Source: Primula veris (taxonomy: Eukaryota; Streptophyta; Magnoliopsida; Ericales; Primulaceae). From it: a DNA stretch of 64,000 nt. Each line of letters starts with the position of its first letter. The stretch's first letter is position 1. Made by a program: the position numbers and the translations under genes. The notes beneath the pieces were generated by a model, which searched no databases, was not told where the DNA came from, and saw nothing but the letters and a program-made list of their open reading frames with translations. The stretch covers positions 17,968,258 to 18,032,257 of the forward strand of contig OY821747.1 of NCBI GenBank assembly GCA_963682055.1, in the 5' to 3' direction. This document shows, piece by piece, positions 33,901 to 45,391 of this stretch.

Positions 33901-34728
33901 TTAAAAGGTAAATAGAGACATAAAAGTACATCTGCTACAGAAAATATGGGTTTAGAAACATTAAACCCGTTTGAAGCGTTGCATAATTTAGTACATCTGC
34001 TACAGAAAATATGGGTTCATAAACTCTCATAAGTTGTACAAATGCCTTTAGAAACACAACTAATGACCGAGTCTTAAATGCATATGAGGTTTTGCCTATT
34101 ACTATTTTAGATTCTGATACTCAACAAATATATGACACAAGACCTTTGCAAGTATGCATTAGAGACCCTATTTCTTTTGGAATCTTTATATTTAAAAATA
34201 TGAGTTCATATTCAACTCAAGTTGGTTCTCTTCCAGCTCATCTAATGATAATAAAACATTGCTATTTGGAAATAAAATGTTGGCTTTTGAGAAGAAGAAA
34301 GTTGTTTCAACTTATTCTGATATGGTTAATGAGGACCATTTGAGCGAAGAGTTATCCCTATCCAATAACCAAAATAGGAATAAACATAATAAAATTCGAA
34401 AGTGCGTAGTTTTACTATTTAATCCAAACATATTTTAAATTTATTTAACAGTCAGTGATGGGCTTATTATACAAAAATGAAATTAATTTCTGAAAATCAA
34501 CATTATTTCAATTTTGACCTAACAATTACAATTCAAAGCGATGTTGAGCATGCACGTTTAGTTTATATCTTTAGTTATTTAACTCACATATGTACTCTTT
34601 TTTCAGGGACTAGTCTGAACATTCCAAGTGACTCTCAAAACATGGAAACTATGACTGATTATATACCTGAAATGATGGTAACTCAAGATGGATATATTGG
34701 CTTGTATGTGAACTATGAGCTCATCTGA
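33901..34728 (+). pseudogene. Host repeat-exon gene, copy 3: 3' exons
   Basis: A direct repeat (TACATCTGCTACAGAAAATA) at about 33929 and 33993 precedes a coding-like stretch. From about 34022 an open frame encodes CTNAFRNTTNDRVLNAYEV and TQQIYDTRPLQVCIRDPI up to about 34200; after a frameshift a second frame continues as LLFGNKMLAFEKKKVVSTYS and MVNEDHLSEELSLSN to a donor TGC|gtag near 34403. The terminal exon 34608-34728 follows a 'ttttttcag' acceptor: GTSLNIPSDSQNME ... GYIGLYVNYELI, then TGA. This terminal exon and the intron before it are paralogous to 13512-13805. Product unknown. Confidence 0.55.
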
Positions 34729-35157
34729 GAATCTTGTGCTCAAATTTGTTTGCGGTATGTTATTATTTTATTTATTTTGACAAGATATCAACATATTAAA
34801 AAAAATTACTTGGTTAGCATATATTTCTAACTCAAGAAGCTCAAGATAGAGTTTAATATTAGTATTCAACAATTAAGAGATAATTTGAACTTATATTTTA
34901 GCAAAATAATACTTTTGCAAAGATTCTACGGGAACTCACGAAAACATTTTTAAAACCCAAGAAATAGCTATTATAAACGAAAGTTTGAGATGTAAATGTT
35001 AATCATACATTAGATTAATTAAATTCATATTAATTTGATTAAATTGCTAATTATATAATAGCTATTTTCGAAAACCTGTCATTTAAACATAGCTAGTTTT
35101 CTTATTTCACATCTATTTTCAATTTTAAATAATTTTCTATCCCATCTCATAAAAAAA
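34729..35157. other. Host 3' flank, no gene seen
   Basis: AT-rich. It ends in a run of A (35151-35157) that supplies the target duplication of the copia element. Confidence 0.5.
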
Positions 35158-35915
35158 TGTTGGTCTTTAATTCTGGGAGTTACACCCCCAGAATCCGCTC
35201 AATCAATTCTGAAACCGCAGCATTTACTCTCATTCATTGCTGACGTTTCTCTTGCTGGAAACTCTAGGGACTCCTTTTGTATTTTATACAAAACTCCCTA
35301 TTCGGGTTTGGACCCGAGACCCGAGACCCGAGACCCGAGACCCGAGACATTCCCCAAATCCCAAATCCCAAATCCCAAATCCCAAATCTCAAATCCCAAA
35401 TCCCAAATCCCAATCCCAAGCCCAAGCCCAAGCCCAAGCCCAAGCCCAAGCCCACGCCCACGCCCACGCCCGTGCCCGTGCCCGTGCCCGAGCCCGAGAC
35501 CCGAGACCCGAGACCCGAGACACGAGACACGAGCGAGCGCGCGTGTGTGGTACACACTAATACTCTTAGGTGTATGTGGACATGTTAGTTTAATAACTAC
35601 ATGGGTTGGTATGGTATATATATTGTAAGATTAACTCTTAATCTTCCAATATGGGATTATACTAAATGGTTTTTCTCATTAACCATTTCGTTTTTCCAGA
35701 TTTGAGCTTCCGAGGTACCAACTTTGAAGCCACTTTGTATTCACACCCATTCTCCGAATAGGTCATGTGATATACCGTTACGAAGCTCGTCACACGGGCT
35801 ACTCAACCACGTTGATTACGGTATAAACAACTCAGCGCTGTTACACGAAATAATGACTCGAAGTTGGTCCAGTGACCATTCGGAAACACCCATGTTTTCA
35901 CATGTTTTTCCAACA
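35158..35915 (-). repeat. 3' LTR of the copia element, lacking the TATA/R block
   Basis: 758 bp. It matches 41362-42058 of the 5' LTR but lacks 41123-41361, which holds the TATA box and the presumed R-U5. The deletion is bounded in the 5' LTR by two copies of a direct repeat of about 46 bp (TGTTGGTCTTTAATTCTGGG...) at 41123 and 41362; only one copy remains here. Confidence 0.85.
35313..35530. repeat. Composite minisatellite in the copia 3' LTR
   Basis: Successive short tandem arrays: (GACCCGA)n, (CCCAAAT)n, (CCCAAG)n, (CCCACG)n, (CCCGTG)n, then (GACCCGA)n again. The 5' LTR array at 41515-41675 has the same order with fewer units and no CCCGTG part. Proline- or glycine-rich open frames here are by-products. 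Confidence 0.92.
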
Positions 35916-35927
35916 ATCCCCCACATG
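35916..35927 (-). promoter_or_regulatory. Polypurine tract of the copia element
   Basis: The minus strand reads ATGTGGGGGATTG into the 3' LTR start TGTTGG. The G-rich purine run directly next to the LTR is the usual plus-strand primer. Confidence 0.8.
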
Positions 35928-36392
35928 AATGCAATTGGCTGAAAATAAAATGCTCCTAAATGCATACGAGAGAAAACCGCAAGAGTTCACTGCATAAGGA
36001 CAGGTAGCGCGCGCCTTGAACCTGCCGTAGTGACGTAAAATCTGATATGCTACTATTGGGTAGCCTTTAAGCCTTGAACCCTTTAGCGTTTGTGCATACC
36101 AGGGTAATGCGCACACAGTGTCCCCTCTACACCACTTACTAAGCCCTTTGGTTGTTGTCCATATTTGGCCGTGGACTGCCTTGGCAAAGTTCAACCGAGT
36201 GCTCTAGTGATTTAGCCCATGGCTCATCACATAGTATCGGCCATACACACTCGTCATAGGTGATTTCAAGTCAAGGGTGTCCTGACTCACCCCTCTCGAT
36301 CTTCGAGATACTTGTTTTCATTAAGAGCCTCATGCTCACCCTTAAGATGGTCTAGGTCTATCACTCTTTCATCCTAGAAATGGGCTGGGAAC

Positions 36393-39300
36393 TTAAGTTC
36401 CCGAGTGCTTTGTTCGGTCACCCCCACAGTTCGGTTTTCCCGTTGAACCCGACGCTGGAGAATCCAGTTCGGGTTGGGTTGCCTCTGAGGAGGTTTCCAG
36501 TTTAATGGGCTTCAACCCCATTCCCCTCGATGAAACTTCAACTCCTACCTGAGTCAAGCCTTTTGTAAATGGATCCGCTATATTGTCTTTAGATCTCACA
36601 AAATCTAAGGACACCACACCGTTAGCTAACAATTCTCTTACGGATTTATGTCTCCGACGAATATGTCGGGACTTTCCATTATACATATGATCCTGCGCCC
36701 GTCCAATAGCCGACTGACTATCGCAGTGCATGCTTATTGCTGGGACAGGTTTCGGCCACATTGGAATTCCTTCCAGAAAGCTTCTCAGCCAATCAGCCTC
36801 TTCTGTTGCTAGATCCAACGCTATGAACTCAGATTCCATAGTTGATCTAGCTATGCACGTCTGCTTGGATGATCTCCATGAGACAGCTGCTCCTCCCATC
36901 ACGAACACATATCCGCTAGTGGATCGTGTACTGTTGGAATCCGAGATCCAGTTTGCATCAGAATACCCTTCCAGTACAGCTGGATATCTGGTATAATGCA
37001 ACCCTCGGTCTGCTGTGTATCTCATGTATCTGAGAAGTCTCATGATGGCCTTCCAGTGTTCCTCATTGGGATTACTGGTGTACCTACTCAGTCTACTCAC
37101 TGAGTTGGCTATGTCTGGTCTAGTACAGTTCATGACGTACATCAGACTGCCTATTATTCGAGAATATTCCAATTGTCTCACACTCTCCCCAAAGTTCTTT
37201 TTCAGGGTGGTTGAGATCTCTATCGGAGTTCTGGATGTAGCTCTACTATCTTTATCAAATTTGTCAAGCATCTGTCTGACATAGTGAGTTTGAGATAGCG
37301 CATATCCGTCTGATGTCTTGGTAATTTTCATACCAAGTATAACATCAGCGACACCCAAGTCTTTCATCTCGAATTTTTGTGACAACATTTTCTTAGTGGA
37401 GTTGATGTTATCAATACTCCCTATTATAATCATGTCATCTACGTAGAGGCAGACTACCACGTAGTCCTTTTCATTTCCTTTTACGTAGACGCATTTGTCA
37501 CATTCGTTTATCCGAAAACCGTTTGATAGCATCACTCTATCAAATTTTTCGTGCCATTGTTTAGGTGCTTGTTTAAGTCCATACAAGGACTTCACAAGTT
37601 TACACACCTTGTGAGCTTTACCTGGAACCACAAACCCTTCCGGTTGTTCCATGTAAATTTCCTCTTCCAACTCACCATTCAAGAACGCCGTTTTAACATC
37701 CATTTGATGTATTTCCAGATCGAACAGTGCTGCGAGAGCAATGACTATCCGGATTGACGTCTTCCTGGAGACAGGAGCATAGGTGTCGAAATAGTCGACA
37801 CCTTCGGTTTGTCTAAAACCTTTCACTACAAGCCTAGCCTTGTATTTCTCGATTGTTCCATCGAGCTTTCTCTTCCTCTTGAAGATCCACTTGTGTCCTA
37901 GTGGCTTACACCCGGGTGGTAGATCCACTAGTTCCCAAGTGTGATTTTGTAATATCGATTCAACCTCATTGTTGATCGCTTCCTCCCAATATTGGGCTTC
38001 CGGGGATGACATTGCTTGTTTGAATGTCGCCGGTTCGCCTTCTATCATGAAGGTTACAAAATCTGGACCGAAAGTCGTTTCCTTTCTAGCCCTTTTACTA
38101 CGTCGAGGCTCTTCTTCTTCTTCCTCCAACGGTTCACTTGCCCCCACATTTTCCTCACTGTTTGACTCCTCAGTCTCTACAGTTACGGAAGACTTGCGGG
38201 GAAAGATCTCCTCGAAGAAAGAAGCTTCTCGAGCTTCGATGATAGTATCTGCATGCACATCGGGATTATCCGACTTGTGCACGAGAAAACGATAAGCACT
38301 ACTGTTTTGTGCATATCCTATGAACACACAGTCTACCGTCTTTGGCCCTATTCTCGTTCTTTTAGGAAGCGAGACAAGGACCTTCGCGAGACAACCCCAA
38401 ACCCTTAAGAATTTATAGCTCGGCCTATGGCCTTTCCATAGTTCATAAGGTGGTTTATCACGTTTCTTATGTGGTAGCTTGTTCAATACATAGTTGGCGG
38501 AAAGCAGCGCTTCCCCCCACATGTTCTGGGGTAACCCAGAACTTATTAACATAGCATTCATCATTTCCTTGAGCGTCCTATTCTTACGCTCGGCAACCCC
38601 ATTCTGCTCCGGAGAGTATGGGGCTGTCGTTTGATGTATAATGCCATTTTCTGCGCATATCTGCGCAAACGGTGCTTCGTATTCACCGCCTCTATCACTC
38701 CTCAATATTTTAATCTTTTTATTGAGTTGATTCTCTACTTCGGTCTTATAAAGAGCGAATTTCTCTACCGCTTCGTCTTTACTTCTCATTAAGTAGACAT
38801 AGCAGTATCTAGTACAATCATCTATAAACGTGATGAAATACTTTTTCCCTCCTCGCGTTTGTATAAACTTTAAGTCGCATACATCCGTGTGTATTAGACC
38901 GAGAGGTTCAGTACTTCGTTCAATATGTTGATACGAAGACTTGGTTAATTTTGCTTCAACACAAACCTCACATTTATGTTGTTTATCAAATACAAAATTA
39001 GGTAGTAGATTCAGTGATATTAATTTCTTCATAGAATTAGCATTCACATGACCTAATCTACCATGCCATAAATTAAATGAATCGCAAGAATAAGCAAACG
39101 AAGTTTTATTGGCCACTTGGGCAACATTCACGATTACATTATTCTTGGTACTGGCCTCAGCCTTAGTACCCTCAATAGCTAACTCGGCTTTAGGAGCCGG
39201 AGTACCAACATTTAATTTAAACATGCCGTTGGTCATATAGCCACGGCCTACATACATTCCGTTTAAAGTGATTACAATTTTTGCAGATTCAAATACAAGT

Positions 39301-40784
39301 TTAAATCCTTTGTTCACCATCACGGACCCGGAAACCAGATTCTTGCGAATTTCTGGCACATGGAGCACGCCATTCAGTGTGAGCTCCTTTCCCGATGTCA
39401 TCTTCAGCAGCACGGTTCCTTTTCCTTCCACCCTGGAAGTAGCCGAGTTCCCCATGAAGCAGCTCTCATTGTCCACGGCCGTATAGGTCTTGAACATCCA
39501 TTTGCTGGCACAGATGTGACTAGTGGCGCCTGTGTCCAGCCACCATTCCTTTGGGTTGCTCCCCACCAGGTTCACTTCCGAGACCACAGCACTCAGGTGC
39601 ATATAGTCCTGTCCAGCATCATCTCCTCCCTCAGCCACATTAGCTTGAGCAGGTGCCCTCTTCCTCCCTTTCCCTTGGAACTTCCTCTTTGGGGGGGGTT
39701 TGGGCTTGTCGGTGCGCATCTTACAATCCGCGGCACGATGGCCCGGCTTGTTGCACACAAAGCAGTCTCCCATGAATTTCTTCTTGAGAGAGGCACCGAC
39801 TCCGCTGTCAAAGCGTTTCCGCTTAGACACAGCGTCCTCAACCACATGGGCCTTGGCAACCGCGTTGCCTGCTCCGCCACCGCCTTTCCTTCCGGATCGG
39901 CGGTTGCTTTGCTCAACATTGAGCCTCTCAATGAGTCCCTCCAAGGTCATAGCCTTTCGCTTGTGTTTCAGGTAGTTTTGAAACTCTTTCCAAGAAGGTG
40001 GCAGTTTCTCAATCATTAATGCCACTTGGAAAGGTTCGTTGATAACTAGCCCTTCAACCTCAAGCCTATGGTATATGAGTTGGAGTTCCTCAACCTGCTC
40101 GATAACACTCTTCCCATCAGTCATCATGTACTCGTGAAAGTCCGTGACGACAAATTTCTTTGCGCCAGCGTTATTCACTTTGTACTTTCGTTCGAGAGAC
40201 TCCCAAAGCTCCTTTGCAGAAGCCTTGGGCTCGAATACACTGAAGAGAGTGTCATCCAGAGCACACAGGATGTAGTTCCGGCATAGGTAGTCGCCGTGTT
40301 TCCACGCTTCCACCGCCGAAACCGTCTGCACGTCCTCATCGTCCTCGCTTAGGACGGGTGCAGACTCCTTAAGAAACCGGGTCAGATTAAGGGCAGTTAA
40401 ATAAAACAGCATCTTTTGCTGCCAACGTTTGAAGTTGTTGCCCCTAAACTTTTCCGGTCTCTCCAGTTGAGAGGTTGGCAACATTGGCATCGCCGGTGTT
40501 GCCGGAGCCTTGCCCTTTGCCCTGGCTGCAGCCACAAGCGCTGCCTTGGCCGCAGCCTTAGCAGCAGCCTGTGCTGCGGCCGCAGCCGCAGCCATAGCAT
40601 CAGCCTCTGCCGCAGCAGCGTCGGCCGCAGCCTTTGCCGCAGCAGCTTCGGCCTCAGCCTGAGCCTGAGCCCCCCCACTCGCAGCGCTCGCATTGTTATG
40701 GCTACTGCCAATCACAAGTGCGCCCTGCACGTTTTCCGAAGAAACGGTGGGTATTTGATCCTCATTAGTCATCTGAAATGACAA
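36393..40784 (-). CDS. gag-pol: Ty1/copia gag-pol polyprotein
   Basis: 1463 codons without a stop. Residues 36-95 are an unusual Ala-rich repeat ([20 protein letters not shown]). Gag core 107-300 ([20 protein letters not shown]); CCHC knuckle 341-354 ([14 protein letters not shown]); protease at about 415 ([11 protein letters not shown], catalytic Asp in DTGA); integrase zinc region 573-608 ([17 protein letters not shown]) and D,D,E core ([26 protein letters not shown]); RT 920-1180 with the YVDD site near 1114 (LYVDDMIII); RNase H to about 1415, ending with the ADPFTKGL motif. It copies and integrates the element through cytoplasmic particles. The start chosen is the first ATG after the leader. 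All catalytic residues that can be checked by eye are present. Confidence 0.95.
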   Translation of the reverse strand: MSFQMTNEDQIPTVSSENVQGALVIGSSHNNASAASGGAQAQAEAEAAAAKAAADAAAAEADAMAAAAAAAQAAAKAAAKAALVAAARAKGKAPATPAMPMLPTSQLERPEKFRGNNFKRWQQKMLFYLTALNLTRFLKESAPVLSEDDEDVQTVSAVEAWKHGDYLCRNYILCALDDTLFSVFEPKASAKELWESLERKYKVNNAGAKKFVVTDFHEYMMTDGKSVIEQVEELQLIYHRLEVEGLVINEPFQVALMIEKLPPSWKEFQNYLKHKRKAMTLEGLIERLNVEQSNRRSGRKGGGGAGNAVAKAHVVEDAVSKRKRFDSGVGASLKKKFMGDCFVCNKPGHRAADCKMRTDKPKPPPKRKFQGKGRKRAPAQANVAEGGDDAGQDYMHLSAVVSEVNLVGSNPKEWWLDTGATSHICASKWMFKTYTAVDNESCFMGNSATSRVEGKGTVLLKMTSGKELTLNGVLHVPEIRKNLVSGSVMVNKGFKLVFESAKIVITLNGMYVGRGYMTNGMFKLNVGTPAPKAELAIEGTKAEASTKNNVIVNVAQVANKTSFAYSCDSFNLWHGRLGHVNANSMKKLISLNLLPNFVFDKQHKCEVCVEAKLTKSSYQHIERSTEPLGLIHTDVCDLKFIQTRGGKKYFITFIDDCTRYCYVYLMRSKDEAVEKFALYKTEVENQLNKKIKILRSDRGGEYEAPFAQICAENGIIHQTTAPYSPEQNGVAERKNRTLKEMMNAMLISSGLPQNMWGEALLSANYVLNKLPHKKRDKPPYELWKGHRPSYKFLRVWGCLAKVLVSLPKRTRIGPKTVDCVFIGYAQNSSAYRFLVHKSDNPDVHADTIIEAREASFFEEIFPRKSSVTVETEESNSEENVGASEPLEEEEEEPRRSKRARKETTFGPDFVTFMIEGEPATFKQAMSSPEAQYWEEAINNEVESILQNHTWELVDLPPGCKPLGHKWIFKRKRKLDGTIEKYKARLVVKGFRQTEGVDYFDTYAPVSRKTSIRIVIALAALFDLEIHQMDVKTAFLNGELEEEIYMEQPEGFVVPGKAHKVCKLVKSLYGLKQAPKQWHEKFDRVMLSNGFRINECDKCVYVKGNEKDYVVVCLYVDDMIIIGSIDNINSTKKMLSQKFEMKDLGVADVILGMKITKTSDGYALSQTHYVRQMLDKFDKDSRATSRTPIEISTTLKKNFGESVRQLEYSRIIGSLMYVMNCTRPDIANSVSRLSRYTSNPNEEHWKAIMRLLRYMRYTADRGLHYTRYPAVLEGYSDANWISDSNSTRSTSGYVFVMGGAAVSWRSSKQTCIARSTMESEFIALDLATEEADWLRSFLEGIPMWPKPVPAISMHCDSQSAIGRAQDHMYNGKSRHIRRRHKSVRELLANGVVSLDFVRSKDNIADPFTKGLTQVGVEVSSRGMGLKPIKLETSSEATQPELDSPASGSTGKPNCGGDRTKHSGT

Positions 40785-41122
40785 TATAAAACCGTTTAGT
40801 TTCTCGCAAGAAACCTAAATTCTTTATCGCAAATACTAATTATAACTTAATTAGATTGCTTTAAAAGAATAAAACCAATGAAAGAGATTCTAGCGTGAAA
40901 ATCAAATCACTTTTGATTTCACTAAGAATTCTTTATAGTATTCTAGAATAAAAGAGATTAAAACCCAATTCGGATTTATTCTATGTGCAAATTTCAATTT
41001 CTAGAAAACTAGCAATGATTTTGCGAGAATAAAAACCGAGACGTCAACAACAATAAAATAAAAAAGAAAAGTCCTTTCTTATTTCGAAAATAGAAAAACC
41101 AAAAAATAATATTGTTTAAGAT
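40785..41122 (-). other. 5' leader of the copia element
   Basis: AT-rich non-coding leader between the 5' LTR end (41123) and the gag-pol ATG. Directly after the LTR the minus strand reads ATCTTAAACAATATT. This is not the usual TGGTATCAGAGC site, so the tRNA primer is unclear. Confidence 0.6.
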
Positions 41123-42058
41123 TGTTGGTCTTTAATTCTGGGAGTTACACCCCCAGAATCCGCTCAATTTTCGGGACTTTGTTATCAAGGTACAACTTCT
41201 ATCTCAGAGTGGCTCGTATGGAAACCGGCACCGAACCACAGGTCGAACTGTTGGTGGTGCGGTTCTCTCTCACTAAGTGTATGCTTATGCTGTGAGTTGT
41301 GTGTTCAAATGAGAGGGGGATGGCTGCCTTTTATAGGCTCTACTGAAACCGCAACCATAAATGTTGGTCTTTAATTCTGGGAGTTACACCCCCAGAATCC
41401 GCTCAATCAATTCTGAAACCGCAGCATTTACTCTCATTCATTGCTGACGTTTCTCTTGCTGGAAACTCTAGGGACTCCTTTTGTATTTTATACAAAACTC
41501 CCTATTCGGGTTTGGACCCGAGACCCGAGACCCGAGACATTCCCCAAACCCCAAATCCCAAATCCCAAATCCCAAATCCCAAATCCCAAATCCCAAATCC
41601 CAAATCCCAAGCCCACGCCCACGCCCACGCCCACGCCCGAGACCCGAGACCCGAGACCCGAGACACGAGACACGAGCGAGCGCGCGTGTGTGGTACACAC
41701 TAATACTCTTAGGTGTATGTGGACATGTTAGTTTAATAACTACATGGGTTGGTATGGTATATATATTGTAAGATTAACTCTTAATCTTCCAATATGGGAT
41801 TATACTAAATGGTTTTTCTCATTAACCATTTCGTTTTTCCAGATTTGAGCTTCCGAGGTACCAACTTTGAAGCCACTTTGTATTCACACCCATTCTCCGA
41901 ATAGGTCATGTGATATACCGTTACGAAGCTCGTCACACGGGCTACTCAACCACGTTGATTACGGTATAAACAACTCAGCGCTGTTACACGAAATAATGAC
42001 TCGAAGTTGGTCCAGTGACCATTCGGAAACACCCATGTTTTCACATGTTTTTCCAACA
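41123..42058 (-). repeat. 5' LTR of the copia element (936 bp)
   Basis: Minus strand: TGTTGGAAAAACATG ... AAAGACCAACA. A TATA box (CCTATAAAAGG) lies near 41335, so transcription should start around 41300 and R-U5 covers about 41123-41300. The short terminal block is present twice (41123 and 41362). A minisatellite occupies 41515-41675. Confidence 0.88.
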
Positions 42059-42784
42059 AAAAAAGGGTAGGTCAATTTATCATATTTAGTATTTTCCTCC
42101 TTATTTTCCATTATACAGTAAAATTTAATCTTTCACATTACTCATATAAGTGAGTCATAATGCGTATTGCTTTTGATATTGGATCCAAATTACATTTTAT
42201 ACTAACATATAATTTTATTCAAACTTTTGATCATGAAAAATAGATAAGCAATTTAAATAAGTTGTTGTGAATGCTATAATACCAATTTTTCACTCAAAGG
42301 GACCATAAAAGTTACTTCTATAAGAAAGATTCTCATCATAATGCAAAAATGATTACATTCCTCTATAATTTTGCTAATATTTCTTCTTGTAACATGTAGA
42401 ATTATGAAGACCCAATGCATGCCTGTGTATAGATATCGGCTGATTTGCACTTGGTTTGTCGAGGGTATATAAGTGCAAAAGTCTTTTTCCGGTGATAGAA
42501 GCCTCTCATGTTTACATAACTAAACAAAATAAAAGAATATGCAAGATGTATCAAAGTACCATAGCTTGGAAAGAGTCATCTAAATGAATTTCGTGGATTA
42601 CTTGTTAGTGTTTCTTAAAAGTTAGATAAACTTAAAAGCTCATATGAGACATTTAGAACCCATTTCACTTTAACTAATAGATGGATAGCTATGGAAATGA
42701 ATGAAAGAGAGGATAGTTGGTGTAAATCAAGGGTTAGCTATGGATGATGCACGTGTGCTAGAAGAGAAACGAGCATCAAGTGTA
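42059..42784. other. Flank between copia and CACTA-like elements
   Basis: AT-rich. 42660-42782 looks weakly coding (GLAMDDARVLEEKRASS in one frame) and is interrupted by the next element; it may belong with 47487-47690. No recognised product. Confidence 0.35.
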
Positions 42785-43248
42785 CTACAAGAATATAGGT
42801 GTTTAATGACCAAAATTCTCGTCATTAAAGATACTAATTGGTCACAATAGAACCCAATAGTGACGACTACTCATCGTCGCTCAGTCGTCACTACAAATCC
42901 GACACTAAAAGTATGGTGTGACGGGAAATTCATCCGTCACAATTGGTAAATTTAGTGAACACCGGACTTCGTCACTGTTTGTAACTTCTAGTGACCAAGA
43001 GAGTTCGTCAGTACTTGGTTTTTCAGTGAGGGACATGCCCGTCACACAACAACATACTTTTGATCTGGTATCATCAGATCACAACATGACACGATCTTAC
43101 TAAAAACTGAATATCTAAATACACAATTCATATGCCACTTTAATTAAAAAAAGTCAGATCATACAAAAAATCGGAATTCCATTCATGTAAAGATAGATAT
43201 TACAATAAGTTACACACCACATCAAATATGCATCAGTCTCTTCTCTGT

Positions 43249-43711
43249 CTAAAGCTCGTCGTGCTCATAATCATCTTCTGTGCACTTTTCTCTAGCACCA
43301 CCAGGCTCCCCCCCGGATCTCTGATTAACCACGGTGATAATCGGTTACAAACATTTTCGACTTTCTTCATTTTCTGGTCATAATTATCTTTCACAACCGC
43401 TTCAATTTTCTCTTTTTTCTTGTCGGATTCCAATTTATCGGCTAACTTGTCCTTGTCGTTGATCTGGTTCTTCATGTTGTATACGTATGTCTCTAGGCTG
43501 TTACGTGCATCAACTTTTTCTTTAACCTTTTTGTTCTCCTCAGCAAATTTCTCAAGCGCAAACCATACGTTCAATCTCTTCTTGGCTTCGTCTGCCATTT
43601 CTGTTGGTGATTGTGATATTTTCTGATTTCCTTGAGACTTTGTCTTCAACTTTAACATCGAGAATATCGTTGGTGTTGACCTCAAAGGTGGCTTAAAACT
43701 AAGGTGTTCCT
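43249..43711 (-). pseudogene. BiP (ER HSP70) 3' exon fragment with HDEL end
   Basis: The minus strand encodes the C-terminal part of an ER-lumenal HSP70 (BiP): [22 protein letters not shown], then in another frame [20 protein letters not shown] and [13 protein letters not shown], and finally in a third frame [17 protein letters not shown] up to EHDEL and TAG at 43249. HDEL is the ER retention signal. Two stop codons near the start (at the positions of QIE in BiP) and frameshifts make it a pseudogene. The acceptor ttgcag at 43712 and the split codon join correctly to the exon at 44124-44248, so an intron of about 410 bp is retained. Confidence 0.85.
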
Positions 43712-44123
43712 CTGCAAGTACAATTTATGCGGATATCAAGAAAAGTTAAAAAAGGATAACTCACATATGTTGAGCAAAATAGTTGGAAAAAAATGTTGAA
43801 GTAGCATGATTATACAATATATGCTGCATATACATAATAGGAGTAAATGTCTATGAACTTTCTGTACATAGAGAAACATTTAGAACACAGGTGATAAGTA
43901 AAGATAAGAGAGTATTTTGCATATACTAGTTTGTCTGCAACTTTTAATATAAGCCGACTTATGTGAAGCCAAAAGAAAACCTATGATCATCAAAACTAGG
44001 TATAAGTTAGACTACATTTTCTGGTCTTTCAACTACTCATGCTGATATTGCATTAGTAGACCCACTATGAATAATATGGATTGCTAATAAACTAGTTTCT
44101 TAACAGAGGGTATAGAAAAGAAC

Positions 44124-44248
44124 CTTCGAGGTGGTGGGATTCTGGTTATATCAAACTCTTTGAGCAATATTTTTTTTGGTGTGGCTGCCCATTGCTTGCA
44201 CGTGGATCCGACGGCATCAATTTCAGCAATAAATATTATACAAAGGGC
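44124..44248 (-). pseudogene. Chimeric exon: FtsH-type AAA Walker B joined to BiP
   Basis: Minus strand, acceptor gcag, donor AAG|gttc. The first half reads ALCIIFIAEIDAVGSTCKQW, matching the Walker B region of FtsH-family AAA proteases (usual form CIIFIDEIDAVG; here the first acidic residue is Ala). The second half, LLKEFDITRIPPPRR, matches the BiP segment LLGKFDLTGIPPAPRG just upstream of the 43711 exon. Two unrelated genes are therefore joined within one exon, in frame. Assignments are by memory of the family motifs. Confidence 0.65.
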
Positions 44249-44602
44249 CTGCAAAACAAATTGTTGATAAGAAGTCAGAACCGTCAAATAGAGAAACCAC
44301 AGAGGAAGAGCATGCTTGCATGATTATAGATATACATAAAACAAAAGTATATATTGTATATATTCAACATTTTCTTTGCTACCTAGAATAAGGATCCCAC
44401 ATGTCCAGCTTCAACACCAACAAACATGTAAAAAGTTTAACATGAAACATGTTCAGCTAAGATACATATAGACTATAGTGATTATAACAAACACTAGTCC
44501 AAGAAGAATAAAATCTCTATAACTAGTACACATATAAACGAATTCACAATTTTATATACACATCAATGATGTCATAATGGCAGTTCTGTAATATTCAATC
44601 AC

Positions 44603-44782
44603 CTTTCTTGGCTTATTGGAGCAAAAAAGCACATAACGAAGTAATCCCCAGGGCACAGACCCAAAATATCTTACATCTTCTGTCATTTTTTTAATAGAAG
44701 GACTAGTATTAGGGAAACGCAAATTTATTACTAGAATATTACGAAGGAAACTCTTTTTGGCAGAAACTTGAGACCTATAACT
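44603..44782 (-). pseudogene. Predicted exon of unknown origin in the CACTA-like element
   Basis: 180-bp minus-strand exon with a good acceptor (ttttcag) and donor (AAG|gtgatt), open throughout: SYRSQVSAKKSFLRNIL, MTEDVRYFGSVPWGLL, SNKPRK. Not recognised; it may be a third captured gene. Confidence 0.4.
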
Positions 44783-45279
44783 CTGAAAAGAATACGACAC
44801 AAATAAATCGTCAAATGTATACACAACAGAAGCATTTCTCAAGTTCATAATATTGAAGATAAAATGTATCTACTCATCAATTAGTCACTGATACAAGTCA
44901 TGGGAAAGAGGAAAGAGAAAATCAACATGATGAAGTAAAATAACATAATGTACCAAACAATTGTTGACAAGACCCAAAGGAGAAAACATACTATTTAAAA
45001 TCGATGTCATCAATCGATTCGAATAAATACATTACGAAAAAAGGAAACAAGAGAACATTGCTAGTGTGCACATATTACAACTTTCATGTTATATTATCAT
45101 GATTCACGATTTATCATTCATCATGGTTCAATAAAAGAAAATCCACCCTACCTGTTTCATAAAGGAAAACAGAGACCAAAAAAACATAGTTATCTGAAAA
45201 TATGGGAACACAGGGGTTTGGTTCTAAAAACTCCTTCAACTAACTCAATTTCTAAAACATAAAAGTAGATTCTACTTAC

Positions 45280-45391
45280 CAAGTCATTTGCATTTTCAGC
45301 CAAACTTTGGACATAATACCCTGACCCTTGTGTTTTGTTTCCAGAGTTTTTTCTTTTCCATTTTCTCAAGTAATGATAATTCAGAAGACAT
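45280..45391 (-). pseudogene. Predicted first exon in the CACTA-like element
   Basis: Minus strand: an ATG at 45391 begins MSSELSLLEKMEKK; after an apparent frameshift the other frame reads SGNKTQGSGYYVQSLAENAN into a donor (TTG|gtaag) at 45279. Not recognised. Confidence 0.35.

Larger units (their letters stand above)
35158..42058 (-). mobile_element. Ty1/copia retrotransposon with intact gag-pol, 6.9 kb
   Basis: LTRs at 35158-35915 (3') and 41123-42058 (5'), both with TGTTGG..CCAACA ends, flanked by A-runs consistent with a 5-bp AAAAA duplication (35153-35157, 42059-42063). Gag-pol is one open frame on the minus strand. The LTRs are almost identical apart from minisatellite length and one 239-bp block present only in the 5' LTR. 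Domain order gag, PR, IN, RT, RNase H defines Ty1/copia. A young, potentially autonomous element, subject to the LTR difference. Confidence 0.93.

Noticed and set aside
35237..35628. Several overlapping ORFs of dipeptide repeats (Pro-Lys, Gly-Leu, Ala-Gln) on both strands
   Set aside because: They are translations of the LTR minisatellite, open in many frames because the units lack stops; not genes.
39360..40019. 219-codon plus-strand ORF
   Set aside because: Shadow of the intact copia gag-pol frame on the other strand.
41540..41612. Telomere-like repeat (CCCAAAT)n
   Set aside because: The plant telomere unit is CCCTAAA; this unit differs, is short, and lies inside an LTR next to other unrelated short arrays.
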